Of a stretch of 64,000 bases of DNA, positions 8,489 to 17,337 are shown in pieces. How positions within the stretch are numbered: the stretch's first letter is position 1; every line of letters begins with the position of its first letter. Source of the DNA: Persephonella atlantica (GTDB lineage Bacteria > Aquificota > Aquificia > Aquificales > Hydrogenothermaceae); the NCBI RefSeq assembly GCF_016617615.1, contig NZ_JAACYA010000001.1:186001-250000 (forward strand), given 5' to 3'. Below the pieces are notes generated by a model that was given only the letters and a program-made list of their open reading frames with translations, was not told the DNA's origin and made no database searches. A program made the translations under genes and the position numbers.

Positions 8489-9868
8489 ATGTGTGGAGTT
8501 TTTGGAGTATTTAACAGCACAGATGCATCACATATGACTTTTTTAGGACTTCATGCTCTGCAGCATAGAGGTCAGGAATCTGCAGGTATTGCTGTATCTG
8601 ACGGATATGACATACATCTAAAATTGGGAGAAGGCCTTGTAACAAGAGTTTTTAAAGAGTCAGACCTCAAGGAACTAAAGGGAGATTTAGCCATAGGTCA
8701 CGTCAGATATTCAACTTCCGGCGGTTCCGACCCCAAGAACATACAGCCGTTCTTTGCACACTTTTACGGAGGCTCCTTTGCTATAGCCCACAACGGAAAT
8801 CTTGTCAATGCAGTAGAAATCAGAAATGAACTGGAAAAAAATGGAGCCATATTCAGGTCAACTTCTGATACAGAGGTGTTTGTTCACCTGATAGCAAAGG
8901 CAAAAGAGCCTCCTCCATCCCACATTATGTTGCATAAAAACGACAGAGATTTTCTTCCCCTTGTATTTTCTGCAATGTCTAAGGTAAAAGGTGCTTACTC
9001 CCTTCTCATACTGAGGGAAAAACAGCTTATAGCCGTAAGAGACCCTTATGGTTTCAGACCTCTTGTACTTGGGAAAAACAGGTCAGGAAGTTATTTTGTT
9101 GCTTCGGAAACCTGTGCATTAGACATTATTGATGCTGAGTACCTGAGGGACATAAAACCTGGCGAGGTTTTAGTTATAGACGATACTGGTATGCGTTCTT
9201 ACTTTCCTCTTGACCATGCAGACCAGCCCCGTAAATGTATATTTGAGTTTGTTTATTTTGCAAGGCCAGACAGCCTGATATTTCAGGACTGGGTTTATGA
9301 AATAAGGAAAGAGATGGGTAGAACACTGGCAAAAGAGTATCCAGTAGATGCAGATTATGTGGTTCCTGTCCTTGACTCAGGTCTGATTGCAGCAATGGGA
9401 TACTCAGAGGAAAGTAAAATTCCTCTTGAGATAGGACTGATTAGAAATCACTATGTAGGAAGGAGCTTTATACAGCCAAAACAGGAAATAAGAGACCTGA
9501 GCGTAAGACTAAAACTCAATCCTGTAAGGCAGGTGATTGAAGGAAAAAAACTGGTTGTGATAGATGACTCACTGGTTAGAGGGACAACCAGCAAAAAGAT
9601 TGTAAACATGCTGAGAAGGGCAGGGGCAAAAGAGATACACCTGCTTTTAAGCTCTCCCCCTGTAATCAGTCCATGTTACTACGGTATAGACACGCCAACA
9701 AAAGAGGAGCTTATTGCAGCAAACATGAGTCTGCAACAGATTAGAGATTACATTGGAGCAGATTCTCTTTATTACCTATCCCTTGAAGGTATGATAGCAT
9801 CAGCAAACAAACACAGACAGAAAGGTTTCTGTACAGCCTGTTTTGATGAAAAATACCCTGTTTTATAA
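8489..9868 (+). CDS. purF: Amidophosphoribosyltransferase
   Basis: First committed step of purine synthesis: PRPP plus glutamine to phosphoribosylamine. The frame opens at 8462, but the ATG at 8489 places Cys at position 2 (MCGVFGVF), the N-terminal nucleophile exposed after Met removal, and has AGGAAGGAAG before it. At 459 residues it has normal length. Visible are the Ntn glutaminase features (HALQHRGQESAGI, HVRYSTSGG, AHNGNLVN) and the PRPP-binding loop VVIDDSLVRGTTS. A C-terminal FCTACF may supply cluster or structural cysteines. It is a single gene, not in a pur operon. Confidence 0.96.
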   Translation: MCGVFGVFNSTDASHMTFLGLHALQHRGQESAGIAVSDGYDIHLKLGEGLVTRVFKESDLKELKGDLAIGHVRYSTSGGSDPKNIQPFFAHFYGGSFAIAHNGNLVNAVEIRNELEKNGAIFRSTSDTEVFVHLIAKAKEPPPSHIMLHKNDRDFLPLVFSAMSKVKGAYSLLILREKQLIAVRDPYGFRPLVLGKNRSGSYFVASETCALDIIDAEYLRDIKPGEVLVIDDTGMRSYFPLDHADQPRKCIFEFVYFARPDSLIFQDWVYEIRKEMGRTLAKEYPVDADYVVPVLDSGLIAAMGYSEESKIPLEIGLIRNHYVGRSFIQPKQEIRDLSVRLKLNPVRQVIEGKKLVVIDDSLVRGTTSKKIVNMLRRAGAKEIHLLLSSPPVISPCYYGIDTPTKEELIAANMSLQQIRDYIGADSLYYLSLEGMIASANKHRQKGFCTACFDEKYPVL

Positions 9869-9875
9869 AAAAAGA

Positions 9876-9893
9876 GGGGGCTAATAAGCCCCC
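9876..9893. terminator. GC hairpin after purF whose T-run is on the minus strand
   Basis: GGGGGCT and AGCCCCC form a 7-bp stem with a 4-base loop 8 bases after the purF stop. On the plus strand no T-run follows; a run of A lies upstream, so the canonical intrinsic terminator (stem then T-run) reads on the minus strand. It may stop antisense transcription or protect the purF 3' end. Confidence 0.55.
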
Positions 9894-9913
9894 ACTGATG
9901 GCTCCAGCAGGGC

Positions 9914-9939
9914 ATCGTTAGTAAACGCTAACTAACGAT
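9914..9939. promoter_or_regulatory. Palindromic operator-like site containing GTTAG-N6-CTAAC
   Basis: A perfect 9-bp inverted repeat (ATCGTTAGT ... ACTAACGAT, 8-base spacer) holds at 9917-9932 the same GTTAG-N6-CTAAC core as 6772-6787. A TATAAT follows at 9943-9948, so the site lies near the -35 of the promoter of the peptidase gene at 9980. Confidence 0.45.
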
Positions 9940-9979
9940 AAATATAATATACTATAAAAAAATTTTCAAGGGGTCAGTT

Positions 9980-11050
9980 TTGAAGCTACTGCAGGTTCAG
10001 GAGAGAATAAAAAAGGAAGACATTGGCGGATTTCTTTTTTCCAGCATACCTTCTGTTTTTTATCTTTCCCGGTTTCACTCAACGAATGCGTATGTATTAC
10101 TTACAGAAAACAGGAAACTGTTTATAACAGACAGCAGATACTACGAAGGAGCAAAAGAAAAACTGAAAGATTGGGAAGTCGTGCTGATTGGAAAGAAAAA
10201 CAAAAAACAGATAGAGGAGCTGTCAGAGATAATTAACCAGCTGAAGATAAAGAAGTTAGGCTTTGAGGAGGACAGAACGACAGTATCATTTTACAGAAAG
10301 TTAAAAGAGGTAGTAATATCTGAGCTTGTTGGTTTTTCAGGTTTTTTAAACCCATTTAGAGCATCAAAAACAGAAGAAGAGATAAACATAATAAGGAAAG
10401 CTGTTGAAAAAACAGACAGAGTATTTGCATACATTCTTGAGAAGATACCTCAGGCAAAGGACGAGCTTGATCTGAGAAGGATGATAATAAATCAGATTTT
10501 TTTGGAAGGTGGAGAAGGGGAGAGCTTCCCTGCCATCGTTGCATCAGGGAAAAATTCTGCTGTTCCCCATCACGAAACATCCCATGCAAAAATAGAAAAA
10601 AATCAGCCTGTTCTGATAGATATGGGGATGGTTTACGAAGGATACTGCTCAGATTTTACAAGAACAGTCTTTTATGGGAAAGTAGATAGAGAGTTTGAAA
10701 AGATATACCACATCGTAAAAGAAGCCCATTTAGCAGCAGTTGAAAAAGTAAAGGCAGGTGTTCCTGTCAAAGAAATAGATTTAGCAGCAAGGAAAGTTAT
10801 AGAAAAATACGGCTACGGTGATTATTTTTTACATTCAACGGGACATGGTGTTGGAATAGAGATACACGAACCTCCAAGAGTATCCCACCTGTCAGAGGAG
10901 GTGCTGTTAAAAAACGCCGTTATAACAATAGAACCGGGCATATACATACCGGGAAAGTACGGCGTAAGACTGGAAAACATTGTGGTGGTCAGGGAAAAAG
11001 GCTGTGAAGTTCTGACCCAGACCTCCCTTCAGCCTGTCTCTATCACCTGA
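9980..11050 (+). CDS. Xaa-Pro aminopeptidase (M24B family)
   Basis: A cytoplasmic metallopeptidase removing N-terminal residues before proline. At 356 residues it has the two-domain M24B layout: an N-terminal creatinase-like domain (about 1-130) and a C-terminal pita-bread domain. Metal ligands are present: D in LIDMGMVYEGYCSDFTRT (two Asp), H in HSTGHGVG, E in TIEPGIYIP and E in GVRLENIV. The start is TTG at 9980 with AAGGGG before it. It could be PepP or PepQ; sequence alone does not decide. It converges with the small RHH gene (8-base overlap). Confidence 0.9.
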   Translation: MKLLQVQERIKKEDIGGFLFSSIPSVFYLSRFHSTNAYVLLTENRKLFITDSRYYEGAKEKLKDWEVVLIGKKNKKQIEELSEIINQLKIKKLGFEEDRTTVSFYRKLKEVVISELVGFSGFLNPFRASKTEEEINIIRKAVEKTDRVFAYILEKIPQAKDELDLRRMIINQIFLEGGEGESFPAIVASGKNSAVPHHETSHAKIEKNQPVLIDMGMVYEGYCSDFTRTVFYGKVDREFEKIYHIVKEAHLAAVEKVKAGVPVKEIDLAARKVIEKYGYGDYFLHSTGHGVGIEIHEPPRVSHLSEEVLLKNAVITIEPGIYIPGKYGVRLENIVVVREKGCEVLTQTSLQPVSIT

Positions 11051-11267
11051 TTTTACTTACTATCTCAGAAAGCTGCTCAACCAGTTTCTCCAATTTTTCA
11101 GAAAGCATCAGATTTTTTGACAGTATTCTTTCTTCATCTTTCAGATAGCTTAGATAAAACCTGATAGCCTCTTTCAGAATCTGTGTTTCTTTCTTTCCTG
11201 TCAAATCTCTGATTTGACTGAGGTTGTTTAGTGTTTCCTGGTCAAATACATACGTCTTTTTCTTCAA
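11043..11267 (-). CDS. Small ribbon-helix-helix-like protein
   Basis: 74 residues. The N-terminal segment KKKTYVFDQETLNNLSQIRDLTG reads as a short strand followed by a helix, then ETQILKEAIRFYLSYL as a second helix, the order of MetJ/Arc/CopG folds. The last 25 residues form an amphipathic coiled-coil helix (LSEKLEKLVEQLSEIVSKI). The start is TTG at 11267 with AAGGAG 7 bases upstream. It is probably a DNA-binding protein. No toxin gene is beside it, so a toxin-antitoxin role is not supported. Confidence 0.55.
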   Translation of the reverse strand: MKKKTYVFDQETLNNLSQIRDLTGKKETQILKEAIRFYLSYLKDEERILSKNLMLSEKLEKLVEQLSEIVSKIR

Positions 11268-11379
11268 AATAAATCTCCTTACTAATAAATTAACATAAAT
11301 ACTTTACATTTTGATGACAAGGCTCATATTTAATAAATAAAAATTTCTGTATTTTTACAGAAAAAGGAGAACTGGTGGT

Positions 11380-13347
11380 GTGATTTCCCTTTCATATCTA
11401 TCTCCATATGTGGAAAAGATAATCAGCGAAGAAAACAGTGATTACATATCAACATTTGGCAAAGAAAAGGAGATACTTACAACTGCAAATCAGATTAAAA
11501 GGGCTGTCCTTAAAGGATTCGATAATGATTCACCTGAGGAAATATTTTTTCAGCTTGGAGAAAGGTTCTCTAAAAGGAAAAAACCTTTTATAAACGGCAT
11601 ATCTATCATAAACTTTGTAAAAAATGAGCTACTGAAAAAGCTGTACGTAGAACAGAAGTTTAAACTGCTTATCCCATTTATAGACAGTTTCTTTGAAAGG
11701 GCATTAAACAGTTTCTCAAAGGGATACCTGTTCTATACAGTAAACAGCTTTACAGAGGAGTACAAAATTTTTGACCTGTGGAAGCTCAAAGATTACAAAA
11801 AGACACATATACTGTGGATACTGGAGCTTTCCCGCTTTATTCTTGGAGAAAAGGACAACCCACCTCAGATTAACCACAGAAAGTGTGAGATGAACAGAAT
11901 CCTGAAAGACCCTGCATTCAGGATAAAATTTCCTGACGAAAAAGTTTATCTTCAGACATTACAGATACATAAAGCCATACACGAGTATGCAAAAAATCTT
12001 ATATTCTATCTGAACTCTAAAAAATTTATGGAAGCATACTTCCTGTACAAATCTATAATCGCTGAGTCCTACAGGTTTATAAACGATCTTGATAACATTC
12101 ACTTTATTTTTGAGATGAACAGGGAAAATATATTCTTCAAATCCATATCTTCTGTAGCAAAAAGCGAGGTCTCTTTTCTTACAGTTATTAACGTAAGGAA
12201 TCTTGGCATCATAAACAAATTTTACGGAAAAGAGGTAGGAGACAGCATACTTGACAGCATCCACAAAAGGCTGTCTGTTATTCTCAGCACAAAGAACAAC
12301 ATATTCATAAGAGGCTCTTCTGGAGAGTTTTACATTCTGCACAGAAAAAAGCCAGAGAACCCTGAAGAGTTTGGCAAGAGATTGAAAGAAGAGATTGAGC
12401 AGATAAAAATAAAAGCAGACATTGAGGTCAGATTTAATGTCTCTGTAGCTGTTTTAGAGATTGGAGGACTGACAGAGATAAAGGAGCTGAACAGGATAAT
12501 ATCTCATGCTGTTCAGAAGGCAAAAGAGTCTGAAGAGGGGGTTGTGTTTTTCAATAAAGATAAGATTAGGGAGGAGTTTTCTTCAGAGATAAAAAAAATT
12601 TACAAGGATGTTGCAACCATTAAGAAAGCCTTCAGAGAAAAAAGTATAGATCTGTTTTTCCAGCCTATATTCAACATCAAAACAGGAAAGTTAGAACATC
12701 TGGAAGCCCTTGCAAGAATAAAACAGGAAGACAGATACATACCAGCAGGAGCGTTTATTGACCTTATATACAGTATGAATCTGATAAAGGAGTTAGACAG
12801 CGCCGTTTTATCAAAGACAGCAGAATACGCAAAAAATCTAAAAAGCATAACAGACAGGTTGTTTATAAATGTCAGCTTTCTGTCCATATCCTCTTCTGAT
12901 TTTATAAATATGCTGATAAAACAGAAGGAAAAGCTTGAACAGGAAGGTATAGACATGATAATTGAGCTTACAGAGCAGTCATTACTTGAGAATATAGAAC
13001 TTATAAAGTTCCTGAAAAACAGATATGACCTTACATTTGCCGTTGATGATTTTGGAATAGGATACTCATCTATAAGAACAGTTTACGACCTGTCGGATGT
13101 TGGAGCAATAAGATACCTTAAGATTGACGGCTCACTGATAAAAAATATTCACACATCTGAAAGAAATATAAAACCTGTAGAAACCATAGTGAATTTTGCA
13201 AAAACACTTAATCTGAAGGTAATAGCAGAATATGTTGAAAACGAAAAGATTCTCAAACGCCTTGAAAGCCTCTCTGTTGATTATGGTCAGGGATTTTATC
13301 TTTCAAAACCATCACACATCAAGGAACTACTCAAATGGAAGAACTGA
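11380..13347 (+). CDS. c-di-GMP phosphodiesterase: degenerate GGDEF plus intact EAL
   Basis: 655 residues. The N-terminal 250 are helical with no recognised sensor. A GGDEF-fold domain follows, but its signature is GSSGEF (near 312), so cyclase activity is unlikely. The C-terminal EAL domain is complete: EALAR near 441, NVSF, the metal Glu in IELTEQ, DDFGIGYSS near 555, LKIDGSLIK, AEYVEN and YGQGF. It therefore most likely hydrolyses c-di-GMP. The start is GTG at 11380 with AAGGAG 10 bases upstream. It overlaps the PilZ gene by 13 bases, so enzyme and receptor are co-translated. Confidence 0.87.
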   Translation: MISLSYLSPYVEKIISEENSDYISTFGKEKEILTTANQIKRAVLKGFDNDSPEEIFFQLGERFSKRKKPFINGISIINFVKNELLKKLYVEQKFKLLIPFIDSFFERALNSFSKGYLFYTVNSFTEEYKIFDLWKLKDYKKTHILWILELSRFILGEKDNPPQINHRKCEMNRILKDPAFRIKFPDEKVYLQTLQIHKAIHEYAKNLIFYLNSKKFMEAYFLYKSIIAESYRFINDLDNIHFIFEMNRENIFFKSISSVAKSEVSFLTVINVRNLGIINKFYGKEVGDSILDSIHKRLSVILSTKNNIFIRGSSGEFYILHRKKPENPEEFGKRLKEEIEQIKIKADIEVRFNVSVAVLEIGGLTEIKELNRIISHAVQKAKESEEGVVFFNKDKIREEFSSEIKKIYKDVATIKKAFREKSIDLFFQPIFNIKTGKLEHLEALARIKQEDRYIPAGAFIDLIYSMNLIKELDSAVLSKTAEYAKNLKSITDRLFINVSFLSISSSDFINMLIKQKEKLEQEGIDMIIELTEQSLLENIELIKFLKNRYDLTFAVDDFGIGYSSIRTVYDLSDVGAIRYLKIDGSLIKNIHTSERNIKPVETIVNFAKTLNLKVIAEYVENEKILKRLESLSVDYGQGFYLSKPSHIKELLKWKN

Positions 13348-14420
13348 AAAAAATATACAGCTCTTTAGAGAAAGAAAAATCATTTTTTGAAGATTACAGG
13401 AATAGATTTGTGGAAAATTTTGTTCAGGTTTTCAGCTCTTTTTTTGAACTTAAAATACCTGAAGAAAAACTCAGGAAGCTTGGAAGTGACCTTTACTCAA
13501 GACTTTTCTCACTGAAAGGTGATCCCACAAAAGATTTTTACTCCCTGTCAAGAAAGATGTACGAAACAAAGGTAGACATAAGGGCTATTCTGTCAAAAGT
13601 CTTTATGCTGATGATAAAGGACTTTTTAGACAGACTGCTTGAAAACAACGGAGAAATCTATCTGCTGAGGAACTTTATAGCCCTTATAGACATATACCTT
13701 AACTGTATGGACAGAGCCAGTGGAGATTATATTGAATCTTTAGAAAATAAGATATCTTCAGCAGAAGAAAAAAGGAAAAAAGAGGAACAGGATATAATCG
13801 TTGATTACCTTAAAATAAAAAGGGAAGAGATCAGCATTATAGACCATTTCTATGAGGTTCCTGTAACGTGCAGTGCAAAGCTTATAAGAATAGAAAATCA
13901 TAAGGCATACTTTGACGTAAAAAAATGTATCAATAAAATATTTGAAAAGAACCACTTTGTTTTTATAAAGATTCCAGATGTTGAAAAAACAATAAAAGCC
14001 CTTATAACAGATATAAATTACGAAAGAGGGATTCTTGTCCTTACAGACTTCGTTTTTTCACAGATACCACAGGAAAAGAGGAAGTTTGTGAGGGTTCGTC
14101 TTTCAAAGAAGATACCGGTAATAATAAAAAAGGAAAGTGAAGAAGTGGAAGGTATGATTGACGACATTTCTGTTGGTGGAATTGGTGTTTACTGTGTGAA
14201 GATTGACCATCTAAGCGTTGGGGAAATTGTTGAGCTTTTATTTGTTATTGATGGATACAGTGTAAAAGTTAAAGGGGAACTGAAATACATAACACCTTTA
14301 GAAAAATTTTTCCGCATCGGTATACAGTTTATAAACCTCTCACCTAAAGATGAAGAGATAATCGGAGAGTTCGTAACAAAAAGGCAGTTTGAGATTTTAA
14401 GAAAACTGAGGCAATTATGA
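13335..14420 (+). CDS. PilZ-domain c-di-GMP receptor
   Basis: 361 residues: a helical N-terminal half (about 1-155), a YcgR-like beta domain (EVPVTCSAKLIRIE...AYFDV), then a PilZ domain. The c-di-GMP motifs are intact: RKFVRVR near 250 (RxxxR) and DDISVGGIG near 275 (DxSxxG). By family it binds c-di-GMP and alters motility or export through a partner. Its start lies inside the end of the EAL phosphodiesterase gene. The N-terminal region resembles no domain I can name. Confidence 0.85.
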   Translation: MEELKKIYSSLEKEKSFFEDYRNRFVENFVQVFSSFFELKIPEEKLRKLGSDLYSRLFSLKGDPTKDFYSLSRKMYETKVDIRAILSKVFMLMIKDFLDRLLENNGEIYLLRNFIALIDIYLNCMDRASGDYIESLENKISSAEEKRKKEEQDIIVDYLKIKREEISIIDHFYEVPVTCSAKLIRIENHKAYFDVKKCINKIFEKNHFVFIKIPDVEKTIKALITDINYERGILVLTDFVFSQIPQEKRKFVRVRLSKKIPVIIKKESEEVEGMIDDISVGGIGVYCVKIDHLSVGEIVELLFVIDGYSVKVKGELKYITPLEKFFRIGIQFINLSPKDEEIIGEFVTKRQFEILRKLRQL

Positions 14421-14465
14421 CCTTTTTCAGTTTATTTTTCCTTCAGTATATGTATCATAAAACTG

Positions 14466-15251
14466 ATGCTGAAAATATCTACCTTTAACGTCAACTCTAT
14501 AAGGGCAAGAAAGGAGCTTATAATCCGGTGGCTCACAGAAAAAGAAAAGGATATTGACATTCTCTGTTTTCAGGAAGTAAAGGTGGAAGAGGAGTTGTTT
14601 CCATATGAGGATTTTAAAAAGCTTGGATACAACTGTTATATCTACAGTCAGAAAGGATATAACGGAGTTGCCACACTGTCAAAAATAAAGGCAACACAGA
14701 TAATAAAAGGTATTGGAGACAGTTATTTTGATCAGCAAAAAAGGGTTTTGACAGCGAAAATCAACGACATATGGATAATAAACACATATGCCCCCCATGG
14801 AGACCTTAGGGGAACAGATAAGTATTATTACAAGTTAGACTGGTACGCAAAATTTTTAGAGTTTATAAATCACAACTTCTCTCCAGATGAAAAAATAATA
14901 CTTCTTGGAGACCTGAATGTTGCAATGGAAGATATAGACCTGTGGGATCCTGAACTTTTAAGGGACAGTATAGGAACAATGGAAGAAGAGAGAGAAGCCT
15001 TAAAAAAAATACTAAACTGGGGATTTGTTGACTTCTTCCGCTATCTTTATCCGGACAAAAGACAGTTTACCTGGTGGGATTACATAGGCGGAGCAATCTG
15101 GAGAAATGAAGGAATGAGGATAGATTACATACTGGCAACCCAGCCTTTAATTCCACATCTGAAAGATATTTATGTTGACCTGTGGACAAGGAGAAGAAGA
15201 ACTCCAAAACCTTCAGACCATGCCCCGGTTATAGGAGTGTTTGATGTCTGA
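14466..15251 (+). CDS. xthA: Exodeoxyribonuclease III (AP endonuclease)
   Basis: Cuts abasic sites and removes 3' blocks in base excision repair. At 261 residues it has the family length. Motifs: FNVNSIRAR (Asn near 8), CFQEVKVEEE (catalytic Glu near 38), NTYAPHGD, LLGDLNVAMEDID (Asp/Asn pair), and the terminal SDHAPVIGVF with the catalytic Asp-His. No clear ribosome site precedes the ATG. The downstream gene starts within its last codons. Confidence 0.94.
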   Translation: MLKISTFNVNSIRARKELIIRWLTEKEKDIDILCFQEVKVEEELFPYEDFKKLGYNCYIYSQKGYNGVATLSKIKATQIIKGIGDSYFDQQKRVLTAKINDIWIINTYAPHGDLRGTDKYYYKLDWYAKFLEFINHNFSPDEKIILLGDLNVAMEDIDLWDPELLRDSIGTMEEEREALKKILNWGFVDFFRYLYPDKRQFTWWDYIGGAIWRNEGMRIDYILATQPLIPHLKDIYVDLWTRRRRTPKPSDHAPVIGVFDV

Positions 15252-16551
15252 TATAAGATTCTTCCTTGAAGGATTCAGACAGGATCTGAAAAGGGAGAAG
15301 GAAAATTTAGAGCAGTTTTACAGGGATTATCTTCAGCTCAACAGTGAAATAGGAGCAAAAAAAGACAGATACGAGAGTTTACTTCTGAACTTTTCAACAG
15401 AAGAGCTTAAATTTACACTGGGCTTTCTCACTAATGTGTACAGGAACATAGACAGAAAGAAACATACAGTTGTAGACAGCATTTTTGATGCTGTTGAGCA
15501 CTCTGGAGAGTTTAAGCTGACTGTTTTTTACGGCAACAGAATATTAGAAAAGTACAGCTCAAAAGAGATTGAAGATTTTCTCATAAGAATTTACACAATC
15601 AGAAGAGTTCTCAATGCCCTGATTATTATTGATGATAGACTGGAATACCTGAAGTTCCTCCTGATTTTTATGAATGAGATAGAGCAGTTTTATGACAGAT
15701 TTCCCCTTTTTACAAAAGAAAATCTGAGAAACAGCACAGACTTTTACCAGTTTATGTATATATATTCACTGAAAATCAGCGGAAACGAAGAGGAAGCTCT
15801 TGGATTTCTAATTAAAGGATATAACATAAAAAGATTGATGATACAGGAAAAGATAATAAACTATCCAGAGGAAAATAACCTCTTTCAGATAATCAACATA
15901 GTAGGTTCTTACCTGCAGTTAGAGGATTCATTTATTTCACTAATAATAGAGATAGACGAGTATATAAAAGAGTTTGTCAAACAGATAAAAGACCTGAAAA
16001 ATTATTCCCTCAAAAAACCCTCTGTTCTCCAGCCATATCTGTCAAACCCATTTAAAAAGTATATAAACCAGTTTCTGACAAACATATACATACTTGGTTT
16101 TGAGGAGGAATATTATCAGGTTGCACAGATACTGCCAGAGATTATTACAAAAGAACATCAGTTAGTTATAAGGATAAATGAGATACTGCTGAAAGAAAAC
16201 CATAAAGAAGAAAAGATAAAGAAGATAAAGGAAGATATAGAAAAAGCATTCAACAATTTTTCCCATCAGAAAAAGGAGAAAGTTCTCTATGTTTACTACA
16301 ATGCTTACATATCTATTTTCAGAGAAAAGATAGAAGAGATAGAAAAGATATTTCCAGAGATTGAAAAACATATTAAAAAATTAAAAAATCCTGTCAGCCT
16401 TTATGTTCCACTGTTCAGAGCTCTGAACATATTAGGAGAAAAAGAAAAAGCTCTGAAAATCGCAGAAGAAACAAAAATAAACGCACAGACTTCAGGGAAA
16501 AAATTTCTGGCAAGAGCAGTAGATGACTACATAAAAGCAGAGTTATACTAA
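15244..16551 (+). CDS. Hypothetical all-helical protein
   Basis: I do not recognise this 435-residue protein. It is Lys/Glu/Ile-rich and almost wholly helical, without signal peptide or membrane segment. The last 60 residues (VPLFRALNILGEKEKALKIAEETK) look like one TPR-type helix pair, suggesting a solenoid scaffold. The start is ATG 15244, overlapping the xthA stop by 8 bases; TTG 15241 is less likely. It is coupled to xthA and followed by the alpha/beta hydrolase. Confidence 0.6.
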   Translation: MSDIRFFLEGFRQDLKREKENLEQFYRDYLQLNSEIGAKKDRYESLLLNFSTEELKFTLGFLTNVYRNIDRKKHTVVDSIFDAVEHSGEFKLTVFYGNRILEKYSSKEIEDFLIRIYTIRRVLNALIIIDDRLEYLKFLLIFMNEIEQFYDRFPLFTKENLRNSTDFYQFMYIYSLKISGNEEEALGFLIKGYNIKRLMIQEKIINYPEENNLFQIINIVGSYLQLEDSFISLIIEIDEYIKEFVKQIKDLKNYSLKKPSVLQPYLSNPFKKYINQFLTNIYILGFEEEYYQVAQILPEIITKEHQLVIRINEILLKENHKEEKIKKIKEDIEKAFNNFSHQKKEKVLYVYYNAYISIFREKIEEIEKIFPEIEKHIKKLKNPVSLYVPLFRALNILGEKEKALKIAEETKINAQTSGKKFLARAVDDYIKAELY

Positions 16552-16569
16552 AAGAAAAAAGGAGGGTTT

Positions 16570-17337
16570 ATGATGAAGGTTTTTATGGAAAGGGCAGTCC
16601 TTTTTCTCCATGCGTTTCCTTTAAACAGCGATATGTACTGTCATCAGTTTGAAGCACTGGAAAAAGAAGGAATTCCCTATGTTGCTGTTGATTATCCCGG
16701 GTTTGGAAAGGAAAGAAGCTTCCCATCAGATTATACCATTGAAACTCTAACAGATCTGATAATAGGGAAAATCAAAGATTTAGGTATTAAAAAACTGATA
16801 CCTGTAGGGGATTCTATGGGTGGATACATAATGTTTGATATCTGGAGAAGGTATCCAGAGATTGTTGATGGACTTGTGTTTGTATCTACAAGAGCAGAAG
16901 CGGATACAGAAGAAGCCAAGCAGTCAAGATATGCCACAATTGAAAAAATCCAAAAGGAAGGAAAGGATTTTCTGATTGATTTTATGCTTGAAGCCCAGAC
17001 ATCACCAGCAACAAAAAAATATACAGAAAAGATGGAAAAGCTAAAGTGTATGATGAAACAGGCAACAGAAGAAGGAATAATAAAAGCACTGAAAGCCCTT
17101 GCTGATAGACCTGACAATACTGGACTGCTTCCTTCAATAAATGTTCCTACCCTTGTAGTAGCAGGAAAAGATGACGAAAAAGTTACACCTCCCGAAGTTG
17201 TAAGAAAAATAGCTGACGGCATTCCCGGTGCCCAGTTTGTCGAGATAGAAAACTCAGCTCATCTTCCACCTTTTGAAAATCCAGAAGGGTTTAACGCCGT
17301 AATCATAAAATTTATAAAAGACCTGTGGTCAGGTTAA
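16570..17337 (+). CDS. Alpha/beta-fold hydrolase
   Basis: 255 residues with the hydrolase order: oxyanion region FLHAFPLN, nucleophile elbow GDSMGG (near 81-86), Asp in VVAGKDDEKVTPP (about 205) and catalytic His in NSAHLPPFENP (about 232). A helical cap (about 115-175) sits between the elbow and the Asp. The substrate is unknown; related proteins are esterases or BioH-like carboxylesterases. AGGAGG lies 4 bases before ATG 16570 and 7 before ATG 16573, so the second Met may be the real start. The 3' end overlaps ntrY by 9 bases. Confidence 0.85.
   Translation: MMKVFMERAVLFLHAFPLNSDMYCHQFEALEKEGIPYVAVDYPGFGKERSFPSDYTIETLTDLIIGKIKDLGIKKLIPVGDSMGGYIMFDIWRRYPEIVDGLVFVSTRAEADTEEAKQSRYATIEKIQKEGKDFLIDFMLEAQTSPATKKYTEKMEKLKCMMKQATEEGIIKALKALADRPDNTGLLPSINVPTLVVAGKDDEKVTPPEVVRKIADGIPGAQFVEIENSAHLPPFENPEGFNAVIIKFIKDLWSG

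Noticed and set aside
11043-11267. RHH protein as antitoxin
   Set aside because: No small toxin-like gene adjoins it on either side.
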